Below are positions 44,501 through 56,477 of a stretch of DNA of 64,000 bases, in pieces. The DNA is from Microbotryum silenes-acaulis. Lineage: Eukaryota > Basidiomycota > Microbotryomycetes > Microbotryales > Microbotryaceae. Where the stretch lies: assembly GCA_003665825.1 (NCBI GenBank), contig QPFY01000006.1, positions 620,001 to 684,000 of the forward strand, given 5' to 3'. The position numbers and the translations under genes were made by a program. Numbering within the stretch: the first letter of the stretch is position 1; the number at the start of each line of letters is the position of its first letter. The notes below the pieces were generated by a model that saw only the letters and a program-made list of their open reading frames with translations, searched no databases and had not been told where the DNA came from.

Positions 44501-44964
44501 CATCTTCCCCCGGAGTTCACCCGGTCTCTGCTCCAGCCACCCCTTCGGCCTTGAGGGACGAACAGGGCTACACTCGACCCAACAACGCAGCACGTTTTAG
44601 TCGAATGCGACCTCGCCATCGGCTCAGCGCCGATATCGACCAACTGTTGTCCCAGATGAACGAAATCGACTTTGGTGACGAAGAATCGATGATGAACGGT
44701 CCCGGCTCGGAGGACGAGACACAATCCGTCGCTTCGACGAGCAAGTCACACTTACCTTCCCACGACCACTTTGCGGGCACTGCGCCGTTGTCCCCTTCCC
44801 TTCGCCCGGTCGAGGAGTTGGACATCGAGGAGCGGGTCGCACCCACCACTACGAGCCAAGATTGGCCTCCTCTTCCCGCCCTTCCCGAGCATCACAGCAC
44901 GTTGGCACCTCGTAGTCGGGAAACGGTGGCCCTGTCGCATTTGGGCGATTTGATGACCATGTGA
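38531..44964 (+). CDS. Very large, mostly disordered fungal protein, function unknown
   Basis: Exons 38531-39596, 39724-39949, 40077-42378, 42461-43910 and 43988-44964 give 2006 residues in one frame. Most of it is Ser/Pro/Ala-rich and disordered. A conserved-looking folded segment spans the exon 2-3 junction (about residues 395-460): RYLLTVIPPDHIPHDPP, then RGTLVPLYPTLSSQLAAIAR and LPSTGGIVIYLL. I recognise that segment as protein-like but cannot name it with confidence. The C-terminal half has repeated short PxxP and SxxP stretches. The first intron needs a GC donor (CAG then GCAAGT at 39597), the only one giving the right phase. The stop faces LSB5's stop across 472 bp. Confidence 0.8.
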
Positions 44965-45436
44965 GCCTCGCCGCAGCGATTTCCATGATTTGAGTTACCT
45001 GGCTGACCGTTCCCTCCTTCCACCGAATGTCCTGAAGGGGTTCTCCTTGAGCTGAGAGGATGCTATCGCGTTGTTCCTTCCCTATTTCATAATCGGTCGT
45101 GCTTCTGTAGGAACTCTCCATGTCTTTGTATCTTGGTTCCCTCCATTGCTTATGCTCGCTCTAGACTTCGAGACGACACGGCTCGATCCATTTATGTACC
45201 CTTATCACTGCGTGGGTCTCTGTTTCAATTATTTCAAATCGACGGTGTCAATTCAATTCCCCATCAGATGACCGCTTGGCCTGTTGAACGGACTGCGTAC
45301 GCCATTGCGCCATTGCGTGTGGTGTGAATACCATTACAAGCGAGTGGATATAACAAAACATCTCTGTCCAAGCTCTCTGCTGCTGCCCCGCAAGTCACCA
45401 ACCCAGCGCTTCATTACCGAAGGAAAAACCTCTCCA
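44965..45436. other. Intergenic between convergent genes
   Basis: This holds only the two 3' ends; no gene seen. Confidence 0.5.
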
Positions 45437-47718
45437 TCAAATCTGCTTCCAATCCATCCTCTTGCCCTCATTCAGACCCGGCGTGTTGACGCTCATCAAA
45501 CTCGCGCCATCATCATCCGTCGGATCGGCGAACGGGTCATCCTCCTCCGGTTCATCCAACAATCCCTTTCCCTTGCCGGCCTTCCTATCTTCAGCTTGGA
45601 TAAACTGCGCATAACTCTTGGCACTCCCTCCTGAAGCGACGGCGCTCGCGTTCGCGTGTTGGCCCGCTGCCGAGGTTGAAGCGGAGGCCGAAGTCGGTGG
45701 TGCGCCTGCTCCATGGTACGGTTCGCCATCCGAAGAGAGATAATCGTCCTCCGAATCCGAGTAGTCCGAAAGCGACCCATGTCGATAAGTATCCTCGCGT
45801 GACCTCGGCACAATGGGAGGAGGCAAGTGCGCCCCTGCAGCGGACGAGGACCCAAACGCCAGATCCTGCAGATCAGGATGCAGCGTCGGCATCTGGCGAT
45901 TCGAGACGGCCCTCTCTACGCGTTGCCTCTGACGGATCTGCAACTTGTCAACTTCGCGATCCTGCATCTCAAATGCCGAGAGACGAGATCGGATCGAGGT
46001 CGTATCGTCATCATCCGCACCACCCCGTCCACCACTGCTAGGAACGGTCAACCCCGATCGTTCCGACTCCATCTTGACCTGCGCGATCTCCTCATCGTCG
46101 GAATCCAAATCGATCGGTTTGGACATACGGTCGTACAGTGCCAACGCCGCGAGGACTTGTTCGTTCGTCGCGATCAAGGCGCCGATGTAATCGCCTTCGG
46201 CGTCGCTGTCAACGAGTTGGATGTAGCGCACGACGACTTTGCGATCGGCTTTGGCCTTGGCGAGGCATTCCTGTACACGGGCGGTGGTCGTGACGGATTC
46301 CTTTTCTCGGTTCACAAGTTGGAGGGCGTTAATGAGGCTGCGGTAATCACAAAGAAAGGGAGTCAAGGTGAGCGGTTCCGGAAGTGAGGAATTGCCCGCC
46401 GTGCTAATTTGCACTCACGCTTGTGCGGCTTGAGTTCCCGATCCTACGGCACTCATGATCTTGGGTTTCTCCTATCGGCTCCAAATCAACAAGAAAAATC
46501 AGCTCGCAACGTACGCCACCTACCTCCGGCAGACCATTCGCATCTGTCCCCAATACTCACGGCCTGAAAATCAAACTTGGGTCTCCTCGTTTTGGGCGCA
46601 TAGCCCTTCTTGACCTTGTTCTTGGCCTCTTCCCTCGCTTTACGTTCCGCCTCCATCCGTTCCAACTTGGCCCTCTGTTCGGCGGCTTTCCGCTCCGTCC
46701 TTGCGGCGGCCTCTTCCTCGTAGCGCCTGCGTTCTCGTTCGTACGCCTCGGTCGCGCCCGTTCGTGTGGTGGCCTGTACGAGACAAACGCTTCTTCCTTC
46801 AGCATGGATTGTCCTTGCACAGACGAGCAGATCAAGACTTGACGAGTTTCTTTCGCACCTTCTTCCCACCACCGCAACTCGCATACAATCCCGCAACGAG
46901 CTGCATCCTCGGGTCGTCCTTAAACTGGCGGTACCAACTGGCGAGGGTGGCCATGATCTTCTTCTTGACGCGTTCGTCGGTGTGCGGGTCCCCGGCCATG
47001 AGCTTGATGCGCTCAACGAGACGCTCGTTGGCGAAAGTGGCTGTATTCGGGGAAGAGAGGGATAGGATTGAGGAATGGAGCAGGTTTGATCAGTCTGGAG
47101 AAGGTGGGGACACTGGCGGAGGAGGCCATTGTAGAAGATGAGACCTACATTGAAATTTGGTGCCACAATTCTCAACCAGTGCTTTGAGGATCTGTGTGTA
47201 TAAACGTCATCACCGCTCTTCAGCCTCCACCCTGCAACACGCGGTCTTGGTGGCATGCTGAGCACTGACCGTCAAGGCCCTCAACTGTCCGTGCACGTTG
47301 CTATACTGCACACCCAAGTACGACTCTCCAACAGATCAGCATGCCTCTAGGTCCTCATCAATCCTTGTACCCAAGAGTCATACCTTGAGTTTCTTTCTAA
47401 TCGCCCTCGAGGCCTCCGCTGGTCCCGTCGCCTGCAGATTGGTGACCTCAACCAACTCGGTGATGCCCTCATAATCATCCTCGTCGTACTTGTCCAAGGT
47501 GAGGATGTCGATCAAGGCCGATATCGAAGAGTGCGGTTTCTCGTTTTGGAGAAGGGAGAGGCCGAACTGGGCAGCTGAGGGAGGGAGGAGACGGACAGGA
47601 GTTATGAGCAGACAGATCTCTCCGCACGCGAGCGGCCGGAGGTGGGGTGGGGGAACACCTGCAGTAGCGGCGCAGATCGTACGACCTCGCGAGGGGACCT
47701 ACCCTTCATAGCAGCCAT
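45437..47718 (-). CDS. LSB5: VHS-GAT domain protein Lsb5
   Basis: Eight exons (47718-47703, 47574-47384, 47305-47270, 47191-47149, 47040-46844, 46773-46561, 46459-46419, 46337-45437) give 545 residues. Residues 1-160 form a VHS superhelix: LDKYDEDDYEGITELVEVTN, ASRAIRKKLKYSNVHGQLRA, LTILKALVENCGTKFQ, ANERLVERIKLM, WYRQFKDDPRMQLVAGLY. A basic/acidic coiled coil follows (about 162-232), then a GAT three-helix region (about 246-325, NALQLVNREKESVTTTARVQ). The acidic C-terminus has DDPFADP and ends in KRMDWKQI. Lsb5 binds the yeast WASP homologue Las17, ubiquitin and Arf3 and links endocytosis to actin patches. The domain order and length fit. Confidence 0.88.
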
Positions 47719-48166
47719 CCTGGGCGAATCGAGAGATGAGATGCCCGGTGGATTCGGGGCGCACGCTGATGTAGGTGGGAGTAAGGGGAGGCAAGCCGAA
47801 AGGAGCCAAGCGGCCAAGCAAGGTCGAGAGCCAGCGCAGGCTTCGGACTGGCTTCGGCCGAAGGAGCCGCCCGCCTCCGCCCGCCTCCGCCCGCGCCTTC
47901 GATCGATCACATCGATTTCAATGAGCTGACTCATCTGTCATGTATGTCATGGCCATTTGTCAATCGCGAATAAAAACTCTCGCATAAATCACATACCCTC
48001 TCCCCATTCTTACTGAGCACGTACAACAGTCGAGTTTACAAGAAGAAAAAGGAGCGGCCAAAGATCCGAGGATCATCGTAAGTGTGCGTATGAAAGACAA
48101 CAAGGGTACATCTAGAGCAAAGACAGATATAAAAACAGGTCTAAACAAGCCCCACAGACCGTCTCC
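47719..48166. other. Intergenic, no gene seen
   Basis: This contains a short GCCCGCCTCC repeat (about 47868-47892) close to LSB5's upstream side. No exon recognised. Confidence 0.45.
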
Positions 48167-49449
48167 TCAAACAGCAGGCATCACCTCCCACCTCAACCCA
48201 CTCCCACCGCTCGACATCGGACTCGAACCCCTCGGTGGCGTCGCCGCACGAACGACGACGGCCCTGCCCCTCAACGGCGCGCTGATCTTGTGGCGACGCA
48301 TCATCTCCAACTCGAGCGAAAGCATCAGCAGGTGACGTTGGTTCGAGACATGGCGAGGCATCATCACCGTCGGAGCGGGCGCAATCGGCACCGGCGACTT
48401 CTTCTTCGCCGAGCGGTCGGCCGAGGTCGAAGTCGAAGCAGGATCTTGGCGCGAGTTGACGGAGCTCGCCAAAGGTGGGGTCGAAAATGTTTGCAGTTGG
48501 AACATCGTCAACACCTCGTCCGCGTTCTCTGCCCACGACTCGACGCTCGGAGTCGCACCCGCGATCGCGAGCGAGGAATCACCAGCGCCGAACGATGCAC
48601 GGCGAGGCCTTTTCCAGGGTGCACGCTCACCGGCGTCCAGACCTTCGAGATCAAGCGAGAGAAGAGGTGGGCGCAGACCGGGGAGTTGCAGATTTGGCAG
48701 CGAGATCGCGAAGGAGCGGAGCGACTTGGTCAGCAGCGACACTTTGGGCACCGTCGTCGATGTCGTCGGCGGCGGCTTGGACACGGTACCACCAGATACA
48801 GTAGCGTCCCATCCCCCTGAGGTAGAACGAACGCGTTCGGCAGTCAAGATCGTCATCGAGGTGGGACTCGTCGAAAGACAGGCGGGGAACGAAGGCGAAG
48901 TCGCGGTCGTGATGGTCGGAGGGGTGGTCGTGGGGGACACCAAGGACGTCGTGAGAGGGGAGGCGGGCAGCCAAGCCGATTTAGGCCCTTGTCTACCAAA
49001 CGTTAGAATCGGCATCGGCGGTGGTGGAGGCGACAGGAGCGGGTCGTTGACGGCCATCGTCTTGACCGGTTCGCGGATAAGGCCGAGCGATACACGGCGC
49101 ACGGGACCGCTACCCGCCGAGGTTGGAGTACACAGCACATCATCGTCCTCGTCGTCCTCGTCATCGGTGTTGGAGAGGTAGTAAATGCGACTCGTTTCGT
49201 CCTCGTCCTCGTCTTCGTCCGAGTCATCGAAGAGGGGTGGGCGTGACGGCGACAAGGACGGGAGAGAGGTCGACGACGCCGCCGACAAATCAGCCGGAGT
49301 CACACCGTCGAGGGAGCGGCCCACGCCGAACGGGTCATAGTGGCCGAGTCGCGTGTCGTAGCCACTCCTGATGCGTCGTGTAGTAGGTCCAGTCGTGGGT
49401 CTCGATGGGGTTGTGGTCGATGTCAAGGCCGGCTCGTTGTCATCAGATT

Positions 49450-49480
<31 letters not shown>

Positions 49481-49930
49481 ATCGCCGTCAGCTCGCTCCT
49501 CGTTGTCAGGATCGGCGTCGTGTTGATCAGCGGAGCACCGATAAGCGCCTTCGCGGGGAAATCGTTTCGCTGCCCCGGACTTGGGCGGCGCGCCGGCAGC
49601 GCTACCGCCATCACGGGTCGAGGAGGTGACTTGGCGCGACCAGCAAGTACACGGTGATGACGAGGACAGAGTCGAAGTCGAAGCTTTGGAGGAGTCGTTG
49701 GAAGAGGCCGTCGAGGCGCGGTACAGGACGTAGGAGCGCTTGCGAGGCTTGGTCATCGTCGGCGGTCGCTGATGGGTGGCGTCCTCGAGGGCGGGCACGA
49801 CGATCGCGGACATCATATTGGCCTTGCCTTTGCCCTTGTCCGTCGTCTTGGCTACATCGTCGTCGTGCATACGGACCGAGGCGGCATATCGTCGTCGGTC
49901 AATACTCGACGAAGCCCTGTACCAAGCCAT
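48167..49930 (-). CDS. Acidic, disordered protein with conserved C-terminal helix, function unknown
   Basis: The frame is open from 50071, but ATG at 49930 (MAWYRASSSIDRRRYAAS) is the likely start. A gtgagt donor near 50086 and an acceptor TTTCCCCAG near 50039 suggest a 5' UTR intron that removes the upstream ATG. From 49930 the protein has 587 residues. It has long Asp runs (GDDDDDDDDESDDNE, encoded by a GTC repeat on the plus strand), SP/TP-rich stretches, and near the C-terminus NQRHLLMLSLELEMMRRHKI followed by SAPLRGR. That helix looks conserved, but I cannot name the family. No membrane segment. Confidence 0.65.
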
Positions 49931-50599
49931 CTGGAGCGGCGGGCAGTCTGTGCGTCGTACGCCGCGTGGGTAGTCAACGAGTGCACGCGGTGTCAGTCTC
50001 CGAAGTACAAGTCCGAGCGAGCGGACTGGGGAAAGGGTCGTAGACTTGGAGGCATGAGCAGGTGCAGGCACTCACCGTGGTAGACCTCTGTCCGAGAAAA
50101 CGAGCGACACGGGGTATGGGTTTATTGAAAAAGTGGGAGGTACGAAGCCAAGTGCCGGAAAAGGGGTCCGGGCATGGGTCGTCGAGGTCTCGTGAGTCGC
50201 TTGCAGTGCGCTGGCTGGCGCGTGCAACTCGCTTGCACTTCGCTTACTGCCGGAGGCTGCCCGCGCTTGTCCGCGCGTGCGGCCGAGCCCGAAACGGAGT
50301 TGAGCCTCACGCCGTATTTTATAGTACTTGCGCGGCACGGCGTGCGCTGGGGTGTGCCGCTAAAAACGGGCGGCGCTCGTTGATGAAAGGCTCTACTCAA
50401 GAGTCTCACTTTCCGATCTTGGCGGAGTTGTGGACGTGCAGCGGACCCCGGAGCTAACCCAGGTGTTTCATCGATCATCACGACCTGTGGTAGACTCAGG
50501 CAACGAGCTAGGCCGTAACTACTCGGCTCATCCATTGTCTTCGCACCTTGCGCGACGATTCACTGAGGGCCGTTGAGAGCGGGGAATTCCACCCTCAGA

Positions 50600-50755
50600 G
50601 GGGAATACCCGAGGTCTCGTCTGGTATTTACAAAAGCGCGCCTGGGTAATACCCGACATCCTGGTATTTCCAGGGCGCCTGGTTTGACCACGCGCCTGGG
50701 TATTTCCTATTACCACCTCACGAGGGTATTACCAAGCCGCTGGTATTTCCAGCCG
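50600..50755. repeat. Cluster of short inverted repeats, GGTATT/AATACC
   Basis: Several GGTATTTCC or GGTATTACC boxes and their complements alternate with GCGCCTGG boxes: CTGGTATTTCCAGGGCGCC, CGCGCCTGGGTATTTCC, GAGGGTATTACC, CTGGTATTTCCAG. CTGGTATTTCCAG is itself nearly palindromic. The origin is unknown; it could be a hairpin-forming minisatellite or an old small transposon. Confidence 0.55.
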
Positions 50756-50915
50756 CATCGAGCCGGCAGTGCGGCACGTCTATTTCTAGTGACGAATGAT
50801 CACTTGGAAGCAAATCGGCCTACCGTCACTACGTGGGTGTGGTGCCCAAGATAGGTATTAAGGGTGGATGTGGGTAAAATCTTGAGACTTTAATCCTTGT
50901 ACGGATCCCACATTA

Positions 50916-51405
50916 TTGACTCTCCGCCGATCAGCAAAATGCGAATATCTAGACGCCCAATTCGGAAAAGGCGGACTGTTTCATGAAGCTCCTGAGGCGC
51001 GCCTTGCAATTTCGACCAGAAGGGCCGCCGAGTGGGCCAAGTGTGTGCAAGGCTTTGGTGCGAAAAAAATATTGGGACATGTCAAGCTGCCTTTCGACTC
51101 ATCTTCATTTAATGTTCCGGAATTCCAAATCAAAACCATGCAAACATGTTTCTCAGTATCATCCGCCGAAGCAGTGAGCACAGCCCGGGCATTTCGAACG
51201 ATTGCGCCAGCTTGAGACAGCCGTCCCGGAACGTCCGGCACTCGTCGGTCATCGTTATTCAGCATCCTGTGACACACCCCAAAGGAAGGTCGTGTTCGTC
51301 GCGGCCCAGCTCGTACACCGTTCGATTCAAGAGAGCCTAGCAGCTGATATCGGCCACATCTCAAGCTGGTCCAAAGGAGTAACAGATCCTTACAAGAGCT
51401 GCTAG
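50916..51405 (+). pseudogene. Possible dead-gene fragments left of block copy 2
   Basis: One frame reads ARLAISTRRAAEWAKCVQGF, then ILGHVKLPFDSSSFNVPEFQ, and stops at 51215. A different frame from about 51202 reads LVGHRYSASCDTPQRKVVFV, then QESLAADIGHISSWSKGVTD, and stops at 51405. Both look like protein, but I recognise no family and no splice sites join them cleanly. It ends about 170 bp before the left edge of the duplicated block. Confidence 0.3.
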
Positions 51406-51690
51406 ACATCACGACCGCGGCCGGACGGACAGTTTCGCAACCGCGGAAGGGACTTGGATCGCCGTTGACTCGGTCAGCTTGAAGCGGCTCGGCCATCTGG
51501 CGATTGTATCAAGATACACCGGGAATCATGGCATTCATATTTCATGGTTATGGTAAGGTAGTGTCCTGGTGGAATGTACACTCAGCCCCTGAAGCCGTCT
51601 CCCCTGGCCGTGACCGGAAGCCAGACAAATTGACTAATTTGCTCTTCTGTTCCAGTCTCGCTTTTGCAACGCTACACCCTACCGACACAA

Positions 51691-52548
51691 ATGGCTACAA
51701 GCACTTTCACCAGCGGTCTAGGCGATGTCATATATCAACAAGCCTTTGAGAAAGTCGGTTGGAAAAATCACGAGGTCCGTGCGCGCCCGTGGACCCGTAA
51801 TCTGGCCGAGTGACTGGCTGACTCTTGACTGGATCCGATGCAGTTTTACCGCACGAAGAGGATGATGATCTACGGTGGTCTGTTTTGGGCACCCATCGCG
51901 AACAGGTTAGCCGGCAGCACTCTCAGCTCGGAGTTACAGCGTTTCGAACAGAATTATTGACACTAATCTTCTTATTGCGTGCAACGATTCTTTATTAGAT
52001 GGCACGCCTTACTGAACAAAGTCAACTATGGCGGCAAGCTGAAAAGTAAAAGGCGCTTCCAAGTGATTACCTTCTTTCTGTGTGAAACATAAATCTGATC
52101 TACTCTGTCTCTGCCTTCCACAGCTGCCTTCACCCGAGCGATCATCGACGCCACGACCTTCGCCCCCTTCGCCTGCTGCCTTTTCTACACCTCCCAAGGG
52201 CTCCTCGAAGGTCGACCCTGGCGAACCCATGCACCCATTCCCACCACCTCCCCAACGTCCCCCCCTCCCATTGAAGGCATCTACGAACGTCTCCAAGACC
52301 GCCTCTGGACCTCGACCTCGCACTCGTGGTGCCTCTTCTTCCCCGCGCAGATCGTCAACATGTCCGTCATGCCCGTCTATGCTCGACCACCCTTCATGAG
52401 CGTGGCGAGTTGTCTCTGGTCCGTTTATCTCGCTTCGGCGCAGAGGGTCGGAGCGTTGCCGCCTCAGGAGGAGACGACGCCGACGTTCAAAGGGGTCAAG
52501 GGTTTGGGCGATGAACCGGTGTTGGTCGTGGCTACGGAAGCAGTTTAG
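51691..52548 (+). CDS. Mpv17/PMP22-family membrane protein, copy 2
   Basis: Identical in coding sequence to 13274-14131 (exons 51691-51774, 51844-51905, 51999-52045, 52124-52548; 205 residues from this ATG). Here, unlike copy 1, the unrelated left flank offers a phase-compatible first exon: ATG at 51528 to 51552 (MAFIFHGY plus one base), followed by a good gtaagg donor, which would splice to the acceptor at 51655. If used, this would be a new chimeric 5' exon created at the junction; it may also be chance. Confidence 0.78.
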
Positions 52549-52770
52549 ATGGATGGCAGGTTTAGAGGCTCTCGAAATATGGATAGAGCTTTGACGATTC
52601 TTATCATTCTGGAGGTAACGACCCTAATATCTCACCGTCGTTATAGATTTATGTTGTACGCATACCCTAGGTCTTCAACACATTTGGAGAAGCTCGCTAT
52701 CTCTCGCATACTTTGCTTCAAGGTCACTCAACAAAACCACAACAAAATGCCAAGGCGCATGATCCTATAT

Positions 52771-55169
52771 CTACGCGTTCTCGTCCTCTTCATCATCATC
52801 ATCCATCAACGCATGAAAGGGCGACGGTTCGACCGCCTCCACCGTCCAATAACTTTCCCACTGCGTCTCCTCCCTTTCCGCCTCTTCCATCTCGACGCTG
52901 CCTGCCCGACTCTTGATCCGATCCCTCTGAGTGGACGACATCTGACTCGATGGTGGGAACGAAGGGAGAGGGGGGAGAGAGTCCATCGAATCGTCTCCTG
53001 ATTCTTCGTGAACAATCTCGGCACTATCGTCTCCCCTAACATCCTCTCCTTCCTCCTCTTCCACGGCATCCAGCTGCACCATACCCATTTCCTTCCCAAT
53101 CCCCGATCCAGGGAACCTCATCCTAACAGGCGATCCCAAAGGTGACCAAGGCCCATCCTCCTGATCCGAAGAGGGCACCTCGACCTCATCCACCTCTTCC
53201 TCCGCCTCAATATCTTCTTCTTCCTCAATCCCTCCCAATCCGTTCCCGCCTCGAATCTTCTTCTTCCCCATCTCACGCGTCGTGTTCAACGCAGCTTGGA
53301 AAGCCCTCATTTCATGCTGACCCAAAGGTATCGACGAACCAGGTTGTGAGTCCTCAATGATCCAGTTCTCTTGATCCTCCTCCCCTTCGTCCGCTCTCGC
53401 TTCTTGAGTCTTAGGCAAGAACTCGAGCAAATTCGCTCGTCTTGGTTCAGGTGGCGGAGGAGGGGTGAGAGGCCGTGCTCCTTGCCATGCTGCGTCGAGA
53501 GAGGACCATGTCGAGGGTCGACTAGGAATTGTCTCGTGCGTTGTGGTGGGTCGGGACTGAATCGGCGAGTGAACAGCCCACTGCGTTTCGATCTCGTCGA
53601 AAGAAACTTGATCCCTGGCTTGATTTTGCGGTACTTCCTCCACTTTGACGACTTGTCGAGCTTGTTGACGAATCGGTACCGGAGGGGGCGGCATAAGGAT
53701 CGACGACTCGCTCCTCTCCAACCCCACCGCCTTCCTCTTCTCCGGTTCCAAGATGGTCACCTCGTCCGACCGGGGTTGGAAACTCGGGAGGATCATCCCC
53801 ACATCTCCCCGTTCTTCACACCCCCCATCTTCCTCATCATCATCATTGTACTCCGCAAAGCCTGAATCGTCGACGCCTCCCCTCCCAAATTGATACGCCA
53901 ATCGATCGAGCGTTTCTTCGTCGGAATCGCAAACGAGAACCTCCGCATCCGGACTCGAGGACGGGACGAGCTCGTCCCCTCTTCCTCCTACGAGACATTG
54001 TTGCAGGTATTCCCCAGCGTCGGATTCGCTCGAGTCGGCAAAGGAAGGTTGGGATTCGATCATCCGAGGCTTTGATCGCGTGGACGGAGGGAACGGCTCG
54101 TCGTTTTCGGTCTCCGGGTCGGAAGGTGAGGCGGACATGGGGTGGTCGAGTCGAGACTGTGTAGACTGTTGCACACTGTGTCGGATCTCGACGTTTTCCT
54201 CGTCACCCAACATCTCGAGTGGCTTCTTTCCCTTGCTCTCAGCCTCCACCGCCGCTGTCGCCGAACTCCATCCCTTATCCCTCTCCTTCTCTTCTCTCGC
54301 TTGATCTTCCTCCCAATCCCGCAACGGCACCAAATCCAACTGTGCCCTGCCCCCTGTCCAGACCCTATTCTTCTTCCTCCTCGCCTCTTCGCCCAACATC
54401 ATCATCTCGTCGTCGTCGTCATTCTCGTGCGGGTCGTCGTCGAAAGAGAGGCGCGGGCCGCGGCGTTTAGACGAGGGGTTGAGGATCGAGCGAGCGAAAG
54501 TATTCGAGGTAGGGGAGGGTAGGTGGCTTTCGCTTTCGGAAGAGTGGCGACGGGATTGGGCAAGATTTTTTTTGCCTACGCCGGAGAAGGTATTTTCAGA
54601 GTGGCGCGAGGAAGATGGAACATCGCGTCCTCCGTTTCGCCACTGATGGCTCGAGTTAGGTCGACGCGCCTCGTCGCGCTCGTCTTCGTCATCGTCGTCT
54701 TCGTCATTGCCACTGGCTGTCGATCGAGCATCCGGTTGTGCCCGCTCTACGCGTCGTCGTGACTGACTAGCCCTGGTCGTGGATGACGAGCTGGTACTCT
54801 GACTAGCTTGTCGACTAAAGGCATCGACCAAACCCATAGACTTGGTCGGAGCCGTACGCGAACACGACGAGCTCCCCGAGGCTGCGGTCGATGTTGCTCG
54901 AGGTGTGATGATCGCGGCTTTGTGCATCCCGAAGAGCCTGGCCTGGGCCAAGGACTTGTTTCGAGAGGCTGAGGAGGAGGAGGAGGAGGAGGAAGAAGAG
55001 GCGGAAGGGCGGTAGGTGTTCTAGAGAACAGAGGCGGGGAAAGCCGAGAATCAGTGGCTGTGCTGCAAGGTGGCTCTGTAGATTGACCCCGGCGGGAGAT
55101 GGGTGTACTGACTGTGCTATCATCGAGGAAGCCTTGTCCTGGTGTGAACGAGTCGCGACGTGGTGCCAT
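52771..55169 (-). CDS. Acidic, serine-rich disordered protein, copy 2
   Basis: Exons 55169-55113 and 55020-52771; identical 768-residue product to the copy at 14354-16752. Family unknown. Both the coding sequence and the 221-bp divergent promoter toward CGI121 are preserved, so this copy could be expressed. Confidence 0.7.
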
Positions 55170-55390
55170 CCTACCGCGAGTCTCCGTGAGGGTGGCCGCG
55201 ATCGGAGGTGATGAGAGAAGACAAAGCGCGACCATGCGTCGCGACGTGGGGCGTTTGTTTGCCACGCGATCACGTGATGCTGAACCGTCCCCTATGCTGA
55301 GCTGCTCACTAGCCGCTCCTCGAAGCTGCAGCTCACGCACGAACTGGCTCCCGCCTCGCTTCACTCCGCCCCGGCCTACCCAGTTCAGTG

Positions 55391-56315
55391 ATGGAAACCA
55401 TCCTACTCTCACATCACAATGTGGTCGTGCACTACGCACTCTTCTCCCTCCGCATCGCCTCCTATCTGCGTCAACGCCTCGTCGCTGCGTCGACCTTACC
55501 CGATGACGAACTCGGTACGAGCGAACGCCAAGCCGTCGACTTTGCATTCCTCGATGCTTCCATGGTCAGTGCACCGACCCGGTCGTCCCACATGAAGCTG
55601 TACACGGAGTTGATGCCGCGCCGCTCTCCCCTCCAGTTGACTTCTCGCCTGCATCTCCTGACGGCAGTCTCGCAAGCGTTGCTCAGTCGCTCGAATGGCA
55701 CCGCAAGGACCCATACGATCCATTCCGAGATACTCTATTCCCTCGAACCTGGAACAAATGTACGTACACACAGTCCGTCTTCGTTCGGTTTCTTGATGCC
55801 CCGAGTTCATCTTCTTCCCCCGGCAGATTTCCGACTCGTTGAAACATTTTGGCCTCTCGAACACGACCCAACACCTCTGTCTAGTCCACGTCACTTCCGT
55901 TCCCGCCGAATCCCTCAATTCCATCAACGAGGTGGGCAAACGAGTATTGGAAAGGATGCAAGCTTTGGTAGATGGCGGGGGTTTGCTCAGCTTGGATCAA
56001 CTGGGTGGGCATGAAGGAAGTTTCGTGAATGAGAAGAGTCTGAGGAAGGTAGGCTCATACTTCCCTTTTCGCGGCCAAGCTGTCCTATTGCACTCTGTGC
56101 GACCACTCTCTAAAGCACCGAACTGACCTCGTTTTCGATACCCTTCGCTTCTTTGACGTTTGCTCCCCGTCTGCGCCTCTCCGCTCTCATAGCTCTACAA
56201 ACTCAACCAAGACCCCCTTCTACTCAAAGCCCAGGGTTCCAACAATCCTCGAACCTCTTCAAAAGCCCTGGACGAACTCGTCACTTCCGCCGTAGCGCTC
56301 AAGGTTGTCACCTGA
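55391..56315 (+). CDS. CGI121: KEOPS/EKC complex subunit Cgi121, copy 2
   Basis: Exons 55391-55564, 55637-55759, 55827-56048 and 56193-56315; the 213-residue product is identical to copy 1. The other KEOPS subunits (Kae1, Bud32, Pcc1, Gon7) are not in the window, so only this subunit is doubled here. Confidence 0.9.
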
Positions 56316-56477
56316 AGACTTGGCTCGACGATTGAGAAACCTAGGTTGGAGAAAAAAGGGGTCTGGAGTGTTGTCTGGTGTATTTTGTGATTGCTATGCG
56401 GGTATTAATATTGTATGTTGTAACAAAAATCACATCTTCTACTGCGAGATACTGTCCCCGAGTCCCGGAAGAGGCCA

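Larger units (their letters stand above)
49931..51527. other. Intergenic with repeat cluster and a possible dead gene
   Basis: The first part is the 5' region of the preceding minus-strand gene. A cluster of short inverted GGTATT/AATACC motifs lies at 50600-50755 (see separate entry), and protein-like fragments at 50916-51405. No intact gene recognised. Confidence 0.45.

Noticed and set aside
50981..51496. 171-codon minus-strand frame left of block copy 2
   Set aside because: The plus strand here looks more protein-like; no splice or family support for the minus frame.
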